NCBI RefSeq assembly: GCF_000380145.1
Contig: NZ_KB904598.1
Span: forward strand, 67,035-131,034
DNA length: 64,000 nucleotides
From: Streptococcus thoraltensis DSM 12221
GTDB taxonomy: Bacteria; Bacillota; Bacilli; Lactobacillales; Streptococcaceae
Direction of reading: 5' to 3'
Position 1 is the first letter of the stretch. Each line of letters begins with the position of its first letter. The notes beneath the pieces were generated by a model, which was not told where the DNA came from, did no database searches, and saw nothing but the letters and a program-made list of their open reading frames with translations. Below, in pieces: positions 46,564 through 55,633 of this stretch. Made by a program: the position numbers and the translations under genes.

Positions 46564-47910
46564 TTATGGCTTAATTCTGTGAAGCATACGTGGGAATGGG
46601 ATGGCTTCACGAATGTGTTTTGTACCTGCTACGAAGGTTACCATACGTTCGATTCCGATTCCGAAACCGCCGTGTGGTACTGAACCGTATTTACGAAGGT
46701 CAAGGTAGAAGTCATATTCTGACTTATCCATACCAAGTTCGTCCATTTTAGCAACGAGGGCATCGTAATCATCTTCACGCATCGAGCCACCGATGATTTC
46801 ACCGTAACCTTCTGGCGCAAGTAAGTCCGCACAGAGAACACGCTCAGGATTACCTGGAACAGGCTTCATGTAGAAGGCTTTAAAGCTGGCTGGGTAGTTG
46901 ACCACGAAGGTTGGCACGCCAAAGTAGTTTGAAATCCAAGTTTCATGTGGTGAACCAAAGTCATCCCCATGCTCAAGGTGTTCATAATCAGTATCTTCAT
47001 CGGCTTCGTGTTCTTGAAGAAGGGAAATAGCATCATCGTAAGAAACACGTTTGAAAGGTTCAGAGATATAACGTTTAAGAGCATCTACATCACGTTCCAA
47101 GGTTTCAAGCGCTTGTGGTGCGCGATCAATGACACCTTGGATAAGTGCTTTGACATATGCTTCTTGAAGGTCAAGTGACTCTTCATGGCTAACAAAGGAG
47201 TACTCAGCGTCCATCATCCAAAATTCTGTCAAGTGACGGCGTGTTTTTGATTTTTCCGCACGGAAAACAGGACCAAAGTCAAAGACACGACCAAGAGCTA
47301 TAGCACCTGCTTCGAGGTAAAGCTGACCTGATTGACTAAGGAAGGCTGGCTGACCGAAGTAGTCCGTTTCAAAGAGTTCAGTTGAGTCTTCCGCCGCATT
47401 GCCAGAAAGGATTGGGCTATCAAACTTAATGAAGCCATTTTTGTCAAAGAATTCATAAGTAGCATAGATAATAGCGTTACGAACTTGTTGCACCGCGTTT
47501 TGCTTGCGAGAACGAAGCCAGAGATGACGGTTATCCATAAGGAAATCAGTGCCATGCTCTTTTGGTGTGATTGGATAGTCATGTGACTCACCAATAACTT
47601 CAATATCGGTAATGTCAAGTTCATAGCCAAACTTTGAGCGGTCATCTTCTTTGACGATACCAGTCACATAGACTGATGTTTCTTGGCTAAGACGTTTAAT
47701 GGTATCAAATTTTTCAGCACCTTCTTCTTCGCCAAATTTTTCAAAAAAGTTTGGTTTGAAGGCAACACCTTGGAAAAAGGCAGTTCCGTCGCGAAGTTGT
47801 AAAAAGGCGATTTTTCCTTTTCCTGATTTGTTAGCAACCCAAGCACCGATGGTAACTTCTTCGCCGATATGTTGGCTAACTTGGTTAATGGTAATTAATT
47901 GACGTGACAT
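46564..47910 (-). CDS. asnS: Asparaginyl-tRNA synthetase
   Basis: 448 residues, class IIb. The N-terminal OB-fold anticodon-binding domain ([32 protein letters not shown]) is followed by motif 1 ([15 protein letters not shown]), motif 2 ([29 protein letters not shown]) and motif 3 ([11 protein letters not shown]). The insertion [24 protein letters not shown] and the end [11 protein letters not shown] are typical of AsnRS. No T-box leader was seen upstream. Standard length and start. Confidence 0.97.
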   Translation of the reverse strand: MSRQLITINQVSQHIGEEVTIGAWVANKSGKGKIAFLQLRDGTAFFQGVAFKPNFFEKFGEEEGAEKFDTIKRLSQETSVYVTGIVKEDDRSKFGYELDITDIEVIGESHDYPITPKEHGTDFLMDNRHLWLRSRKQNAVQQVRNAIIYATYEFFDKNGFIKFDSPILSGNAAEDSTELFETDYFGQPAFLSQSGQLYLEAGAIALGRVFDFGPVFRAEKSKTRRHLTEFWMMDAEYSFVSHEESLDLQEAYVKALIQGVIDRAPQALETLERDVDALKRYISEPFKRVSYDDAISLLQEHEADEDTDYEHLEHGDDFGSPHETWISNYFGVPTFVVNYPASFKAFYMKPVPGNPERVLCADLLAPEGYGEIIGGSMREDDYDALVAKMDELGMDKSEYDFYLDLRKYGSVPHGGFGIGIERMVTFVAGTKHIREAIPFPRMLHRIKP

Positions 47911-48041
47911 AATAACTTTTCCAGTCCTTTCTTAAATTGCGGATAAAATCTTCGTAAGCTGAACACTGTACGGAAACTTTTCCTTTAGTTGTTGCGACTT
48001 GTTTCATTAGCAGAACCAAGAAACACGCCTGTCTCTTTTAT

Positions 48042-49223
48042 TTATTTTTCAGACATATACTTATTGAGTCGCTTAATAGCTTCTTGTAAGGTTTCTAAAT
48101 CAGAAGCGTAACTCATTCTAAGGCTATAGGGCGCACCAAATCCTGCACCTGTGACTAGGGCAACTTCAGCTTTTTCCAAAATATCATTGGTAAAGTCCGT
48201 CACATCTTCAAAACCTTTCATTTCCATGGCTTTTTTAACGTTAGGGAAGAAATAAAAAGCGCCTTGGGGTTTAACAAGTGTAAAACCCGGAATAGCATTA
48301 ATGAGCGGTGCAATAGCGTTAAGACGATTTTCAAAAGCTAGACGCATTTCCTCAACAGAATCCTGTGGACCAGTCAAGGCTTCTATAGCGGCATATTGAG
48401 CAACCGTTGTTAAATTAGAAGTTGTTTGACTCAGTATCTTGGACATCCCTGCAATGATTTCGGGATTTCCAACAGCAAATCCAACGCGCCAGCCTGTCAT
48501 TGAATAGGTTTTGGCGACACCATTAATAACCATGGTTTGCTGACGGATGGCTTGTGACAAGGTTGAAATAGGTATAAAAGTATTGCCATTATAAACCAAA
48601 CGACCATAAATATCATCAGCCAAAATTAAAATACCATGCTCAACAGCCCAGTTACCGATGGCTAATAAGTCTTCCTCCGTATAAATCACTCCAGTTGGAT
48701 TTGACGGAGAATTCAACAAGAATACCTTGGTTCTTTCACTTCTAGCGGCTTCTAACTGCTCGATAGTTACTTTGAAGTGATTTTCTTCTTTGGCTTCTAC
48801 AAAAACAGGAACCCCTTCAGCCAATTCTACCTGATCAGAATAAGATACCCAATAAGGTGTTGGAATAATTACCTCATCACCTTGATCCAAGACGGTCATG
48901 AAGTAGGCATAGAGAACAAATTTAGCACCTGTTGCTGCTAAAATTTGATTTCGCTCAACATCATAACCATAAAAATTTTTCATATAGGTGGCAATAGCGT
49001 CTTTAAGTTCTGGTAAGCCACTAGCAGGTGTGTAGAAACTAACCTGATTATTTTCAATAGCTTCGATTGCTTTTTGATTGATATGCGCAGGTGTATGAAA
49101 ATCAGGTTGACCCAAGGTCAAATTCAAAATATCACGTCCCTGCTCTTTCAACTCTTTTGCACGTGCACCTGACGCTAAGGTCACACTCTCTTGCATCTTC
49201 AATATCCGATCAGATAGTTTCAT
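48042..49223 (-). CDS. aspC: Aspartate aminotransferase family PLP enzyme (AspB/AspC)
   Basis: 393 residues, class I/II aminotransferase. LTLGQPDFHTPAHI at the N-terminus, FLLNSPSNPTGVIYTEEDL, ILADDIYGRLVYNG (PLP Asp/Tyr), NGVAKTYSMTGWRVGFAVGN with the Schiff-base Lys in AKTYSM, and GFGAPYSLRMSYA binding the carboxylate. Likely converts oxaloacetate and glutamate to aspartate. Its position just upstream of asnS and downstream of dinG is a conserved Firmicute arrangement, which fits supply of aspartate for asparagine. The specificity for aspartate is inferred. Confidence 0.92.
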   Translation of the reverse strand: MKLSDRILKMQESVTLASGARAKELKEQGRDILNLTLGQPDFHTPAHINQKAIEAIENNQVSFYTPASGLPELKDAIATYMKNFYGYDVERNQILAATGAKFVLYAYFMTVLDQGDEVIIPTPYWVSYSDQVELAEGVPVFVEAKEENHFKVTIEQLEAARSERTKVFLLNSPSNPTGVIYTEEDLLAIGNWAVEHGILILADDIYGRLVYNGNTFIPISTLSQAIRQQTMVINGVAKTYSMTGWRVGFAVGNPEIIAGMSKILSQTTSNLTTVAQYAAIEALTGPQDSVEEMRLAFENRLNAIAPLINAIPGFTLVKPQGAFYFFPNVKKAMEMKGFEDVTDFTNDILEKAEVALVTGAGFGAPYSLRMSYASDLETLQEAIKRLNKYMSEK

Positions 49224-49329
49224 CTTACCTCCCCATTTTATCTTCCCGCAACCATGTTTCTACATTTAAAAACGACTGATTGCACAAACCAAAAACACAT
49301 TAAAAGATTATCTTTTTCAATATCACCTA

Positions 49330-51777
49330 TTATAGCAGAAAATCAAGCACTTCTGACAAGATTTTATCATTTTTTTCAAGCCAAACTTGATGGGTCTGTC
49401 TTAGAATTTCCAAACTAGAATAACCATAGGACTTTTCGATCAAGCGTGGGTCTAAAAGAAGGACGGCTGATTTCTGGTCGAGTCGTCTGCTTGTACGACC
49501 TAAAGCTTGTTTCAAACGCATCATCATGACGGGCAAACTATAGGCTGTAAAAGGATTTTTCCCGTCTTTCGACAGACGATTAGCCATTTTTTGATTGAGA
49601 AAATCTTGGGGATTTTCAAAAGGAAGCCGAGTAATAACAAGGAGCAATTGATCATGATTGGTAAAATCAACACCCTCCCAGAAACTTCCCGTTCCTAATA
49701 GGATTGGGGCTTCTTCTACTTCAAACCGTCGTTTCATTTGGTGACTTGTTCCATTTTTCCCCTGTGCTAGATGCGGCAAACCAGCTGTTTCTAAATGCTG
49801 TGAGACTTGCTCTAGAGCATCCTTAGACGTAAAAAGGACTAGGGTGGGAAGTTTTAACTGACTGAGCTTATAGATCTTATTGGCTAATTCTCTATGATAA
49901 TCTTCTGCTGGCAGAGCGGGTGAGACGCCTTCAGTGTCAATCCAGATTGCTTGTTGTGAATTGCGAGAGTCCTCAATAATAGTTTCCTCGTAATCCTCAA
50001 AGCCCAGAAGTTCTGGCAAGGATACTTGTGGACTGATTGTTAAAGTGGCAGAGACGAAGGTGGTTTTTTGATTTTCCGGTAAGAATGGTGAAAAATCTAA
50101 GAGGAGCTGACTGGCTCCTTTGAGAAAAACACTCCGTTTTTCCTTTTCCTGACGACTATCAACCCAAACAGAATCGTAACGCTCATCTGCTATTTTATTT
50201 AACCCTTCTAAATCGGGATGTTTTAATTCCATAATGTCACGACGAATTTTTTCCCATTTCTCTCTTGGAATAAGCTGGTCGCTAGACTGGTGATAATCAA
50301 CCACCAAATGGCTAAATTCGAATTGAAGACTTTCAATTAACCGTCGCGTCAAAAGCTGGTCTGTTTCACTTAAAAAGTCTTCCAGTTTGGTCAATGTGTC
50401 TAATAGATTCACTTGGGCATGAGAGAATTCTTCCAATGCTAGGAAGAATTTTTGTGCTTCATCAACAACCAAATGAGCCCCTTCAATCAAACTAGGGTCA
50501 TCTTCCAAACGCGTTAAAAGATAAGCATGATTGGTAATGAGTAGACGGCTAGATTTAGCTTTTTCGTAAGACCTAAACCAAAAATCATCCTGAGCAAAAG
50601 GCGAGTGAGCGCTGAGGTCACCATCGTGTTGAAGACTATCAAAATACCACTGCAAACGCTGCTGCTGTTTGATTTCGTTGAGATCACCGTCCCTAGTTTC
50701 CAAGAGCCAGACCAAAAGTTGCATCTTGTAACGATTTAGCAGCCGATTATCATCATCTCGTTCTAGCGAGGCTTTGAAAGCATCCAGTTTCAGATAATTG
50801 GCAGGGCCTTTTAAACTCTGGAAGGAAGTGCCAAAGACCTCATGCAGCTGTTTAGCTTCTTGGGAGATGATTTGATCTTGTAGCAATTTAGTTGGCACAG
50901 AGACGACGACTTTTTGCAACTCACTCTTTGCCAGTAAAGGAACTAGATAGCCGTAGGTTTTTCCTATCCCTGCTTGTGCCTGAATAAAATGAGTGTCTTT
51001 TTCCTCTTGCAACATAGCTTTTGCAAAAGCTTCTTGCGTGGGGCGACTATCAAGTCCTAACAGAGCCATATTGGTCGCAAAATTCTGCGAGTATTTTTTC
51101 TCTGCCATTTCTGGCTGAGGTTTTCGTATCAAGATACCTCCCACTTCCTGATAGAGAAAATGGTCAAAATCCTTATCCAAGGCGACCTCGTCAATCACGA
51201 TACGTGATTCGAAGATTAGGTGATCGGCGTAAGATTTGATCTTTTCAAGTGTTAGGCTAGGAAGACTGGCAATCTTTTCGCGAATTTTGAAAAAAAGGTG
51301 AGCTGTTGCTCTGGCATCTGCAATAGCCGTATGAGCATCTTCTAAGGGAATGTCTAAGGCTTTGGTCAATTCACCTAGAGAATATTTCTCCATAGTTGGG
51401 AAAAAGACTTGCGCCAACTCGACCGTGTCAACTCTTGGCGTGCGCAATTCAAATCCTTCCATAAAGAGCTGCTCTGATAGAAGGTTGGCGTCAAACTTAA
51501 CATTGTGCGCCACAAAAACGCAGTCTTGAATTAGCTCATAAATCTCACGCGCCACTTGTGAAAAATCAGGAGCCTTAGCCAACTGCTTGTCTGTAATACC
51601 TGTCAACTGAATAATATGTTCAGACAGGGGTTCATGTGGATTAACATCAGTTTGATAGGAGTCAATAATCGTATCACCCTGTATAATCACAATTCCCACT
51701 TGAATGATTTGAGCCATGATAGAAGCACCTGTTGCTTCCAAATCAATCACGGCATATTTTTGCTTGGACTTAGTCAT
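49330..51777 (-). CDS. dinG: DnaQ exonuclease-DinG helicase fusion
   Basis: 815 residues. Residues 1-170 are a DEDDh 3'-5' exonuclease (AVIDLEATGAS, VAHNVKFDANLL, LEDAHTAIADARAT). The rest is an XPD/DinG-like SF2 helicase with Walker A AQAGIGKT near 264-271, LVVDEAQKF, FVSATL, LLGTGSFWEGVDF and LKQALGRTSRRL (motif VI). The FeS cysteines of E. coli DinG are not evident, as in the Gram-positive fusion. Probably acts on recombination or replication intermediates. The ATG lies only 9 bases beyond a TATAAT and has no Shine-Dalgarno sequence. Confidence 0.93.
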   Translation of the reverse strand: MTKSKQKYAVIDLEATGASIMAQIIQVGIVIIQGDTIIDSYQTDVNPHEPLSEHIIQLTGITDKQLAKAPDFSQVAREIYELIQDCVFVAHNVKFDANLLSEQLFMEGFELRTPRVDTVELAQVFFPTMEKYSLGELTKALDIPLEDAHTAIADARATAHLFFKIREKIASLPSLTLEKIKSYADHLIFESRIVIDEVALDKDFDHFLYQEVGGILIRKPQPEMAEKKYSQNFATNMALLGLDSRPTQEAFAKAMLQEEKDTHFIQAQAGIGKTYGYLVPLLAKSELQKVVVSVPTKLLQDQIISQEAKQLHEVFGTSFQSLKGPANYLKLDAFKASLERDDDNRLLNRYKMQLLVWLLETRDGDLNEIKQQQRLQWYFDSLQHDGDLSAHSPFAQDDFWFRSYEKAKSSRLLITNHAYLLTRLEDDPSLIEGAHLVVDEAQKFFLALEEFSHAQVNLLDTLTKLEDFLSETDQLLTRRLIESLQFEFSHLVVDYHQSSDQLIPREKWEKIRRDIMELKHPDLEGLNKIADERYDSVWVDSRQEKEKRSVFLKGASQLLLDFSPFLPENQKTTFVSATLTISPQVSLPELLGFEDYEETIIEDSRNSQQAIWIDTEGVSPALPAEDYHRELANKIYKLSQLKLPTLVLFTSKDALEQVSQHLETAGLPHLAQGKNGTSHQMKRRFEVEEAPILLGTGSFWEGVDFTNHDQLLLVITRLPFENPQDFLNQKMANRLSKDGKNPFTAYSLPVMMMRLKQALGRTSRRLDQKSAVLLLDPRLIEKSYGYSSLEILRQTHQVWLEKNDKILSEVLDFLL

Positions 51778-51789
51778 AACAGTAAGATT

Positions 51790-51818
51790 ATACCAAAAAA
51801 GAAACTAGTATTGAACTA
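51790..51818 (-). promoter_or_regulatory. dinG promoter implying a leaderless transcript
   Basis: Minus-strand TATAAT (51790-51795) with a weak -35 TTCAAT 17 bases upstream. Only CTTACTGTT separates the -10 from the dinG ATG, so transcription would start about at the start codon. Confidence 0.45.
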
Positions 51819-51834
51819 ACTTTCTTTGAATCAT

Positions 51835-52140
51835 TTATTCTAAAAACTCACTTTCCAACCCCAAACTTTCCACTGCTTCCAGTGTTTTTAGGTTGTGAAC
51901 ATCTGTATAGCCTGCGGCTTTTAGCGCTTCTTGGGCTCTATCTGCCCTTGAACCTAACTGACAGTGCAGGTAAATCTTTTGATTTTTGGTCAAATCCAGC
52001 TGACCTTTTTCAATCAGTTCAACAGGAATATTCCGAGCTCCCTTAATGTGCTTTTCAGAAAATTCTTCTGAACTACGAACGTCAATTAAGACAGCCTGTC
52101 CATTGACAATATCATCTTTTACGGTCATCTTTTTCCTCAT
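51835..52140 (-). CDS. Rhodanese-like domain protein
   Basis: 101 residues, a single rhodanese domain. VLIDVRSSEEFSEKHIKGARNIPVE is the first half and the active-site loop is LHCQLGSRADRA with the catalytic Cys near 68, so sulfur-transfer activity is possible. No signal or membrane segment. Start at 52140 has AGGAAAG upstream; MTVKDDIV four codons in has GAGGAAAAAG and is equally likely. It lies directly upstream of dinG on the same strand. The sulfur acceptor is unknown. Confidence 0.88.
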   Translation of the reverse strand: MRKKMTVKDDIVNGQAVLIDVRSSEEFSEKHIKGARNIPVELIEKGQLDLTKNQKIYLHCQLGSRADRAQEALKAAGYTDVHNLKTLEAVESLGLESEFLE

Positions 52141-52276
52141 TTCTTTCCTATCATTTTAGCAAATTTGCAGACTTTTTTTAAATTCTAACAAGTCACTAAA
52201 TACATGATTTTAAAATCCTTTCAAACTTGAAATATGGTATAATTATTTTCAAGATTATTCTGAAAAAGAGGATGCA

Positions 52277-53110
52277 ATGGCTAAACGAACCCGACTTAAC
52301 AACTACTATCTGGAAATGGAAGAGCACTACCTCCATGTACCTTATTACGATGAAGAACGCCGTATCCGTGTGCTTCTCCCAAAAGATTATCATAAGGAAA
52401 ATTGGGCTTCCTACCCTGTTTTATATATGCACGATGGGCAGAATGTCTTTTACAGTAAGGAATCTTTTTCTGGCTATTCTTGGAAGGTCATTCCTACTAT
52501 CAAAAACCACAAGGAACTACCAAAGATGATTGTAGTAGGCATTGACAATGGGGGTGACAATCGTCTTAACGAGTATGCGCCATGGATGACCGACGTTGGA
52601 ACGACTCCTGAAACAGCTAGCCTTGGAGGCGATGGTATGGACTATGGTGATTGGGTGGTCAATACAGTAAAACCCTTTATTGATAAAACCTATCGTACCA
52701 TGACCGACCCTGAACACACCCTTCTGGCTGGGTCATCTATGGGGGGCATTATCACAGCCTACATGGGCGCAGCTTACCCTGACGTTTTTGGCAATCTCGG
52801 TGTTTTCTCTTTGGCTTCTTGGTTTAGCGAACGTGACTTTTTGCGTTTTTGTGACCATCATCCATTAGCAAAATCCAGCAAGGTTTATATTCAAGTTGGG
52901 ACTCTTGAAGGGGATGAGGTTGACGAAACTTTCGCTTCCAATATGAACCAACGCTACATTGACTGCACCCTTCATTATTATCAATCGCTACTCAAAACAG
53001 GAACCAGCATGGATAATATCAAACTCAAAATCATGGCTAATGAAATTCACCATGAGAAGCACTGGGCGGACCATTTCCTAGAATTTTTACAATTCACCTT
53101 GAAAGGCTAG
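52277..53110 (+). CDS. Alpha/beta hydrolase, esterase D family
   Basis: 277 residues, cytoplasmic (no signal). The lead-in (RRIRVLLPKDYHKENWASYPVLYMHDGQNVFY) and the nucleophile elbow LLAGSSMGGIITAYM (Ser near 155) are typical of the esterase D / putative esterase family related to enterochelin esterases. Catalytic Asp likely in GDEVDETF region, His in EIHHEKHWADH. GAGGATGCA precedes the ATG. A second esterase of the same clan and an ATP-grasp enzyme lie 2-4 kb away. Substrate unknown. Confidence 0.87.
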   Translation: MAKRTRLNNYYLEMEEHYLHVPYYDEERRIRVLLPKDYHKENWASYPVLYMHDGQNVFYSKESFSGYSWKVIPTIKNHKELPKMIVVGIDNGGDNRLNEYAPWMTDVGTTPETASLGGDGMDYGDWVVNTVKPFIDKTYRTMTDPEHTLLAGSSMGGIITAYMGAAYPDVFGNLGVFSLASWFSERDFLRFCDHHPLAKSSKVYIQVGTLEGDEVDETFASNMNQRYIDCTLHYYQSLLKTGTSMDNIKLKIMANEIHHEKHWADHFLEFLQFTLKG

Positions 53111-53151
53111 TTGCCACAAACCAAACGCATCTTGATTGATTCTCTTCTTTA

Positions 53152-53253
53152 TACTCCATGAAACCAACGTCTGGCTAGCCAAAGCTAATGCAGATAAAGC
53201 TGAAGTTCATCACATCAAGTCAACAAGGTCGTCATTTGATTTTCAAAGGATAA
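53152..53253 (+). repeat. Degenerate BOX-like element, flanks TA/TA
   Basis: Starts TACTCCATGAAACC and ends TTTTCAAAGGATAA, with the TGCAGATAAAGCTG and CATCAAGTCAACAAGG core. Flanking TA (53150-53151) and TA (53254-53255). More diverged than the other copies. Confidence 0.65.
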
Positions 53254-53276
53254 TAGCGCATTAGTTTGCCAGCAGA

Positions 53277-53367
53277 AGTCTGGGACAAAACATATAAAAC
53301 GAACAAGATAGAATTCTGTCCAACAGAATTCCACCTTGTTCGCTTTTTTATAATATTATCAACTTCA
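53277..53367. repeat. CGAACAAGATAG hairpin repeat
   Basis: AAGTCTGGGACAAAAC lead and inner stem ATAAAACGAACAAG / CTTGTTCGCTTTTTTAT with a nested GAATTCTGTCCAACAGAATTC hairpin (split: GAATTCTGT / ACAGAATTC). Fourth copy of this family in the window. Confidence 0.75.
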
Positions 53368-53431
53368 TATGGTTAGATAGGAAAGAATGTCTATAGTCAA
53401 ATGAAAATCTTTTTATCTCAAACCCTATTTA

Positions 53432-54388
53432 TTAGACATTGACTTGGTTGATGATTTTTCCTTCGTCTAGATAGGAAATGATATTTTGAGCTGCTTCTCG
53501 AGAAAGCTTGATACGAGCATCCCAAGTAGCTGAACCCGAGTGAGGGGTCATGACCACATTCTCCAATTTTGTTAGCTCTGGATGCGATTGCCCTTCAACC
53601 TCGTAAACATCTAAGCCTGCACCGGATAATTTGCCAGACTTAAGAGCTGCAATCATAGCTTCTTCATCTACCAATGAGCCACGCGCTGTATTGATCAAGA
53701 AGACACCTGTTTTCATTTTGTTAAAGATTTCCGCATTGAAGAGTCCTTTGGTTTCATCAGTTGCTGGAGCATGTAAACTAATGACATCAGCTTCTGCCAG
53801 CAAATCTGCAAAATCACGATAAGAAACCTGCAAAGCTTCTTCTTTCGCTTTGGACAATGGGTTGCGCTTATTATAAATAACCTTGGCACCAAAGGCTTGC
53901 ACCATTTTAGCCACTTCTTGACCGATGCGACCAAAACCAAAAATACCAACCGTTTTTCCACTCAAGCCTTGACTAAGACCTGCTGGCAGAGAGGTATTCA
54001 CCCATTCGCCATCACGTAAACGACGATCTAAGAAAGCGACTTGACGCATACTTGCTAACATCAAACTCACAGCTAATTCAGCTGTCGGAACCATTACAGC
54101 CTCAGGAGAATTCGCCACAACTATACCTTTCTCCTTGGCATAGTCAATATCAATATGGTCAAAACCAACGCTATGTGTTGAGATGATTTTTAGGTTTGTA
54201 CCTGCATCAATCATTTCCTTATCAACTGGCAACTGAGTCGTGTAGAGTCCATCATATTCTGAGAGATGCTCTAAAAGCCAGTCACGTGTGTTTTCCAAAG
54301 GAGCCTGATCTACTTGAAAAAGTTCTTTTAATTCGCTTAAGCCTTCTTCCAGAGGTTGCCCTAAAATAACGATTTTAGCTTTGTTCAT
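53432..54388 (-). CDS. D-isomer-specific 2-hydroxyacid dehydrogenase
   Basis: 318 residues, NAD(P)-dependent reduction of a 2-oxo acid (glyoxylate/hydroxypyruvate reductase-like). Nucleotide-binding GIFGFGRIGQEVAKM near 149-163; catalytic Arg in LINTARGSLVDEEA, Glu in GLDVYEVEGQSHPEL, His in VMTPHSGSAT. The layout is closest to the GyaR/GHPR group. It is a single gene flanked by repeats. Exact substrate unknown. Confidence 0.92.
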   Translation of the reverse strand: MNKAKIVILGQPLEEGLSELKELFQVDQAPLENTRDWLLEHLSEYDGLYTTQLPVDKEMIDAGTNLKIISTHSVGFDHIDIDYAKEKGIVVANSPEAVMVPTAELAVSLMLASMRQVAFLDRRLRDGEWVNTSLPAGLSQGLSGKTVGIFGFGRIGQEVAKMVQAFGAKVIYNKRNPLSKAKEEALQVSYRDFADLLAEADVISLHAPATDETKGLFNAEIFNKMKTGVFLINTARGSLVDEEAMIAALKSGKLSGAGLDVYEVEGQSHPELTKLENVVMTPHSGSATWDARIKLSREAAQNIISYLDEGKIINQVNV

Positions 54389-54458
54389 GTCAAAACCTCA
54401 CTTCCTTCCTCACATTATTGTATCAAAAAAGAAAGGGCTTCCCAAACGGAAACCCTGA

Positions 54459-54674
54459 TATCGTCAAATGAATTAACTTTCAGAACAAGGAACATAAAAA
54501 ACACGGACAGTACGTGATACTCTTCGAAAATCAAAAGTAGAGCTCGTTGACTTGATGTGATGACCTTTAGTTCTATCTGCTATCTGTGTCGCCTAGTCTG
54601 TTTTTGATTTTCAGTGAGCATGACTAGGGCAAGTCGAAAGTGACGGTGTAGCAAAGGTAAATCAAAAGACTATA
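54459..54674. repeat. Composite repeat with reverse BOX-like element, flanks GA/GA
   Basis: The outer repeat runs TATCGTCAAATGAATTAACT to AATCAAAAGACTATA. The BOX-like element (54518-54621) runs TACTCTTCGAAAATC to TTTTCAGTGAGCAT; GA at 54516-54517 and GA at 54622-54623. It is inverted compared with the copy at 46369 but inserted at the equivalent site. Confidence 0.85.
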
Positions 54675-54677
54675 AAA

Positions 54678-55433
54678 CTAAGCCAGACGACCTTCTTCTT
54701 CCAATTTCCCCATAAAGAAAGGCATTTGCTTGCGCCACCATTCCCAGTCGTGGGCAACATCTTCTCCCCAGTAATCGAACCAAGCGGGAAGATTTTTAGC
54801 TGCGACGGCTTCTTCCAAACGCTTGGTATCATAGACATGGGGTTCTTCCCAGGCGCCCTGACCTACGGCGACAATCATCCGATTTTGACGATAGTGCTCT
54901 AAAAACCAAGGGTCGTTTTGTTGCCATAGGTAATCAATTGGCGAATTAAAATAAATAGCCTGATCATTGCCAAATTCGCCAGTGAAAAATCTAGCATCAT
55001 AGACCCCTGATAGGGCAACCGAAACATCGAATAAATCAGGATGTTTTAAAGTAAAATTAACCGTATGAAAACCACCCATAGAGCATCCAGTCGCTAAAAG
55101 ACCACCTTGCCAGTTTGTTTCATAACGGATCAGAGGAACTAGCTCATTCACGATATAACGCTCATAGGCGTCATGGGCAAGCGCCATATCATGACCTGAT
55201 TTTCCTAAATTTAACCAAGACTCTGCATCGTAAGAATCTGGTGTAAAAAATTGAACCAAACCGCGATCAATCCATGATTGACAGGCTTCAATCATACCAA
55301 AATCAGCATATTCATCATGGCTACCACCAGAAGATGGAAAAACAACAACAGGCTTGCCTGCATGTCCATAGACATTAAAAAACATTTCACGACCAAGTTC
55401 CCCTGACCACTGACTACGACGTTCAAATTTCAT
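54678..55433 (-). CDS. Esterase D-like alpha/beta hydrolase
   Basis: 251 residues. VFPSSGGSHDEYADFGMIEA, DSYDAESWLNLGKSGHDM, then the nucleophile motif LLATGCSMGGFHTVNF (Ser near 118). His probably in GEDVAHDWEWWRKQMPFF. The pattern is that of the esterase D family found with ATP-grasp genes. The open frame extends 12 codons upstream to a TTG inside a repeat; MKFERRSQWSGELGREM is the natural start although its ribosome site (AGAAAG) is weak. The ATP-grasp gene is upstream on the same strand, separated by a repeat. Substrate unknown. Confidence 0.85.
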   Translation of the reverse strand: MKFERRSQWSGELGREMFFNVYGHAGKPVVVFPSSGGSHDEYADFGMIEACQSWIDRGLVQFFTPDSYDAESWLNLGKSGHDMALAHDAYERYIVNELVPLIRYETNWQGGLLATGCSMGGFHTVNFTLKHPDLFDVSVALSGVYDARFFTGEFGNDQAIYFNSPIDYLWQQNDPWFLEHYRQNRMIVAVGQGAWEEPHVYDTKRLEEAVAAKNLPAWFDYWGEDVAHDWEWWRKQMPFFMGKLEEEGRLA

Positions 55434-55460
55434 ATAAAGACTTTCTAATTTGTGGATTGT

Positions 55461-55566
55461 TATAGTCAAATGAATTAACTTTCAGACAAGGAACTGAGAC
55501 GCGGACAGTACTTGAGTACGGCAAGTCGAAACTGACGATGTATCAAAGTTAATTCAAAAGACTATA
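55461..55566. repeat. Uninterrupted second-family repeat
   Basis: TATAGTCAAATGAATTAACT to AATTCAAAAGACTATA, 106 bp, with the central palindromic site GTACTTGAGTAC intact. It sits between the esterase and ATP-grasp genes and shows the site into which BOX-like elements insert. Confidence 0.85.
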
Positions 55567-55633
55567 TCAAAAAATCATCACTGAGTGACAAAGCATTCTA
55601 CTAAACAAAGGTTGGGCATTTTCCTGAAAAATC

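Noticed and set aside
52227-52529. 100-codon frame overlapping the start of the esterase gene
   Set aside because: Different frame from the clear esterase; no motif or ribosome site.
55434-55469. Esterase start at an upstream TTG
   Set aside because: The TTG and next codons lie at the edge of a mobile repeat; MKFERRSQW is the natural N-terminus.
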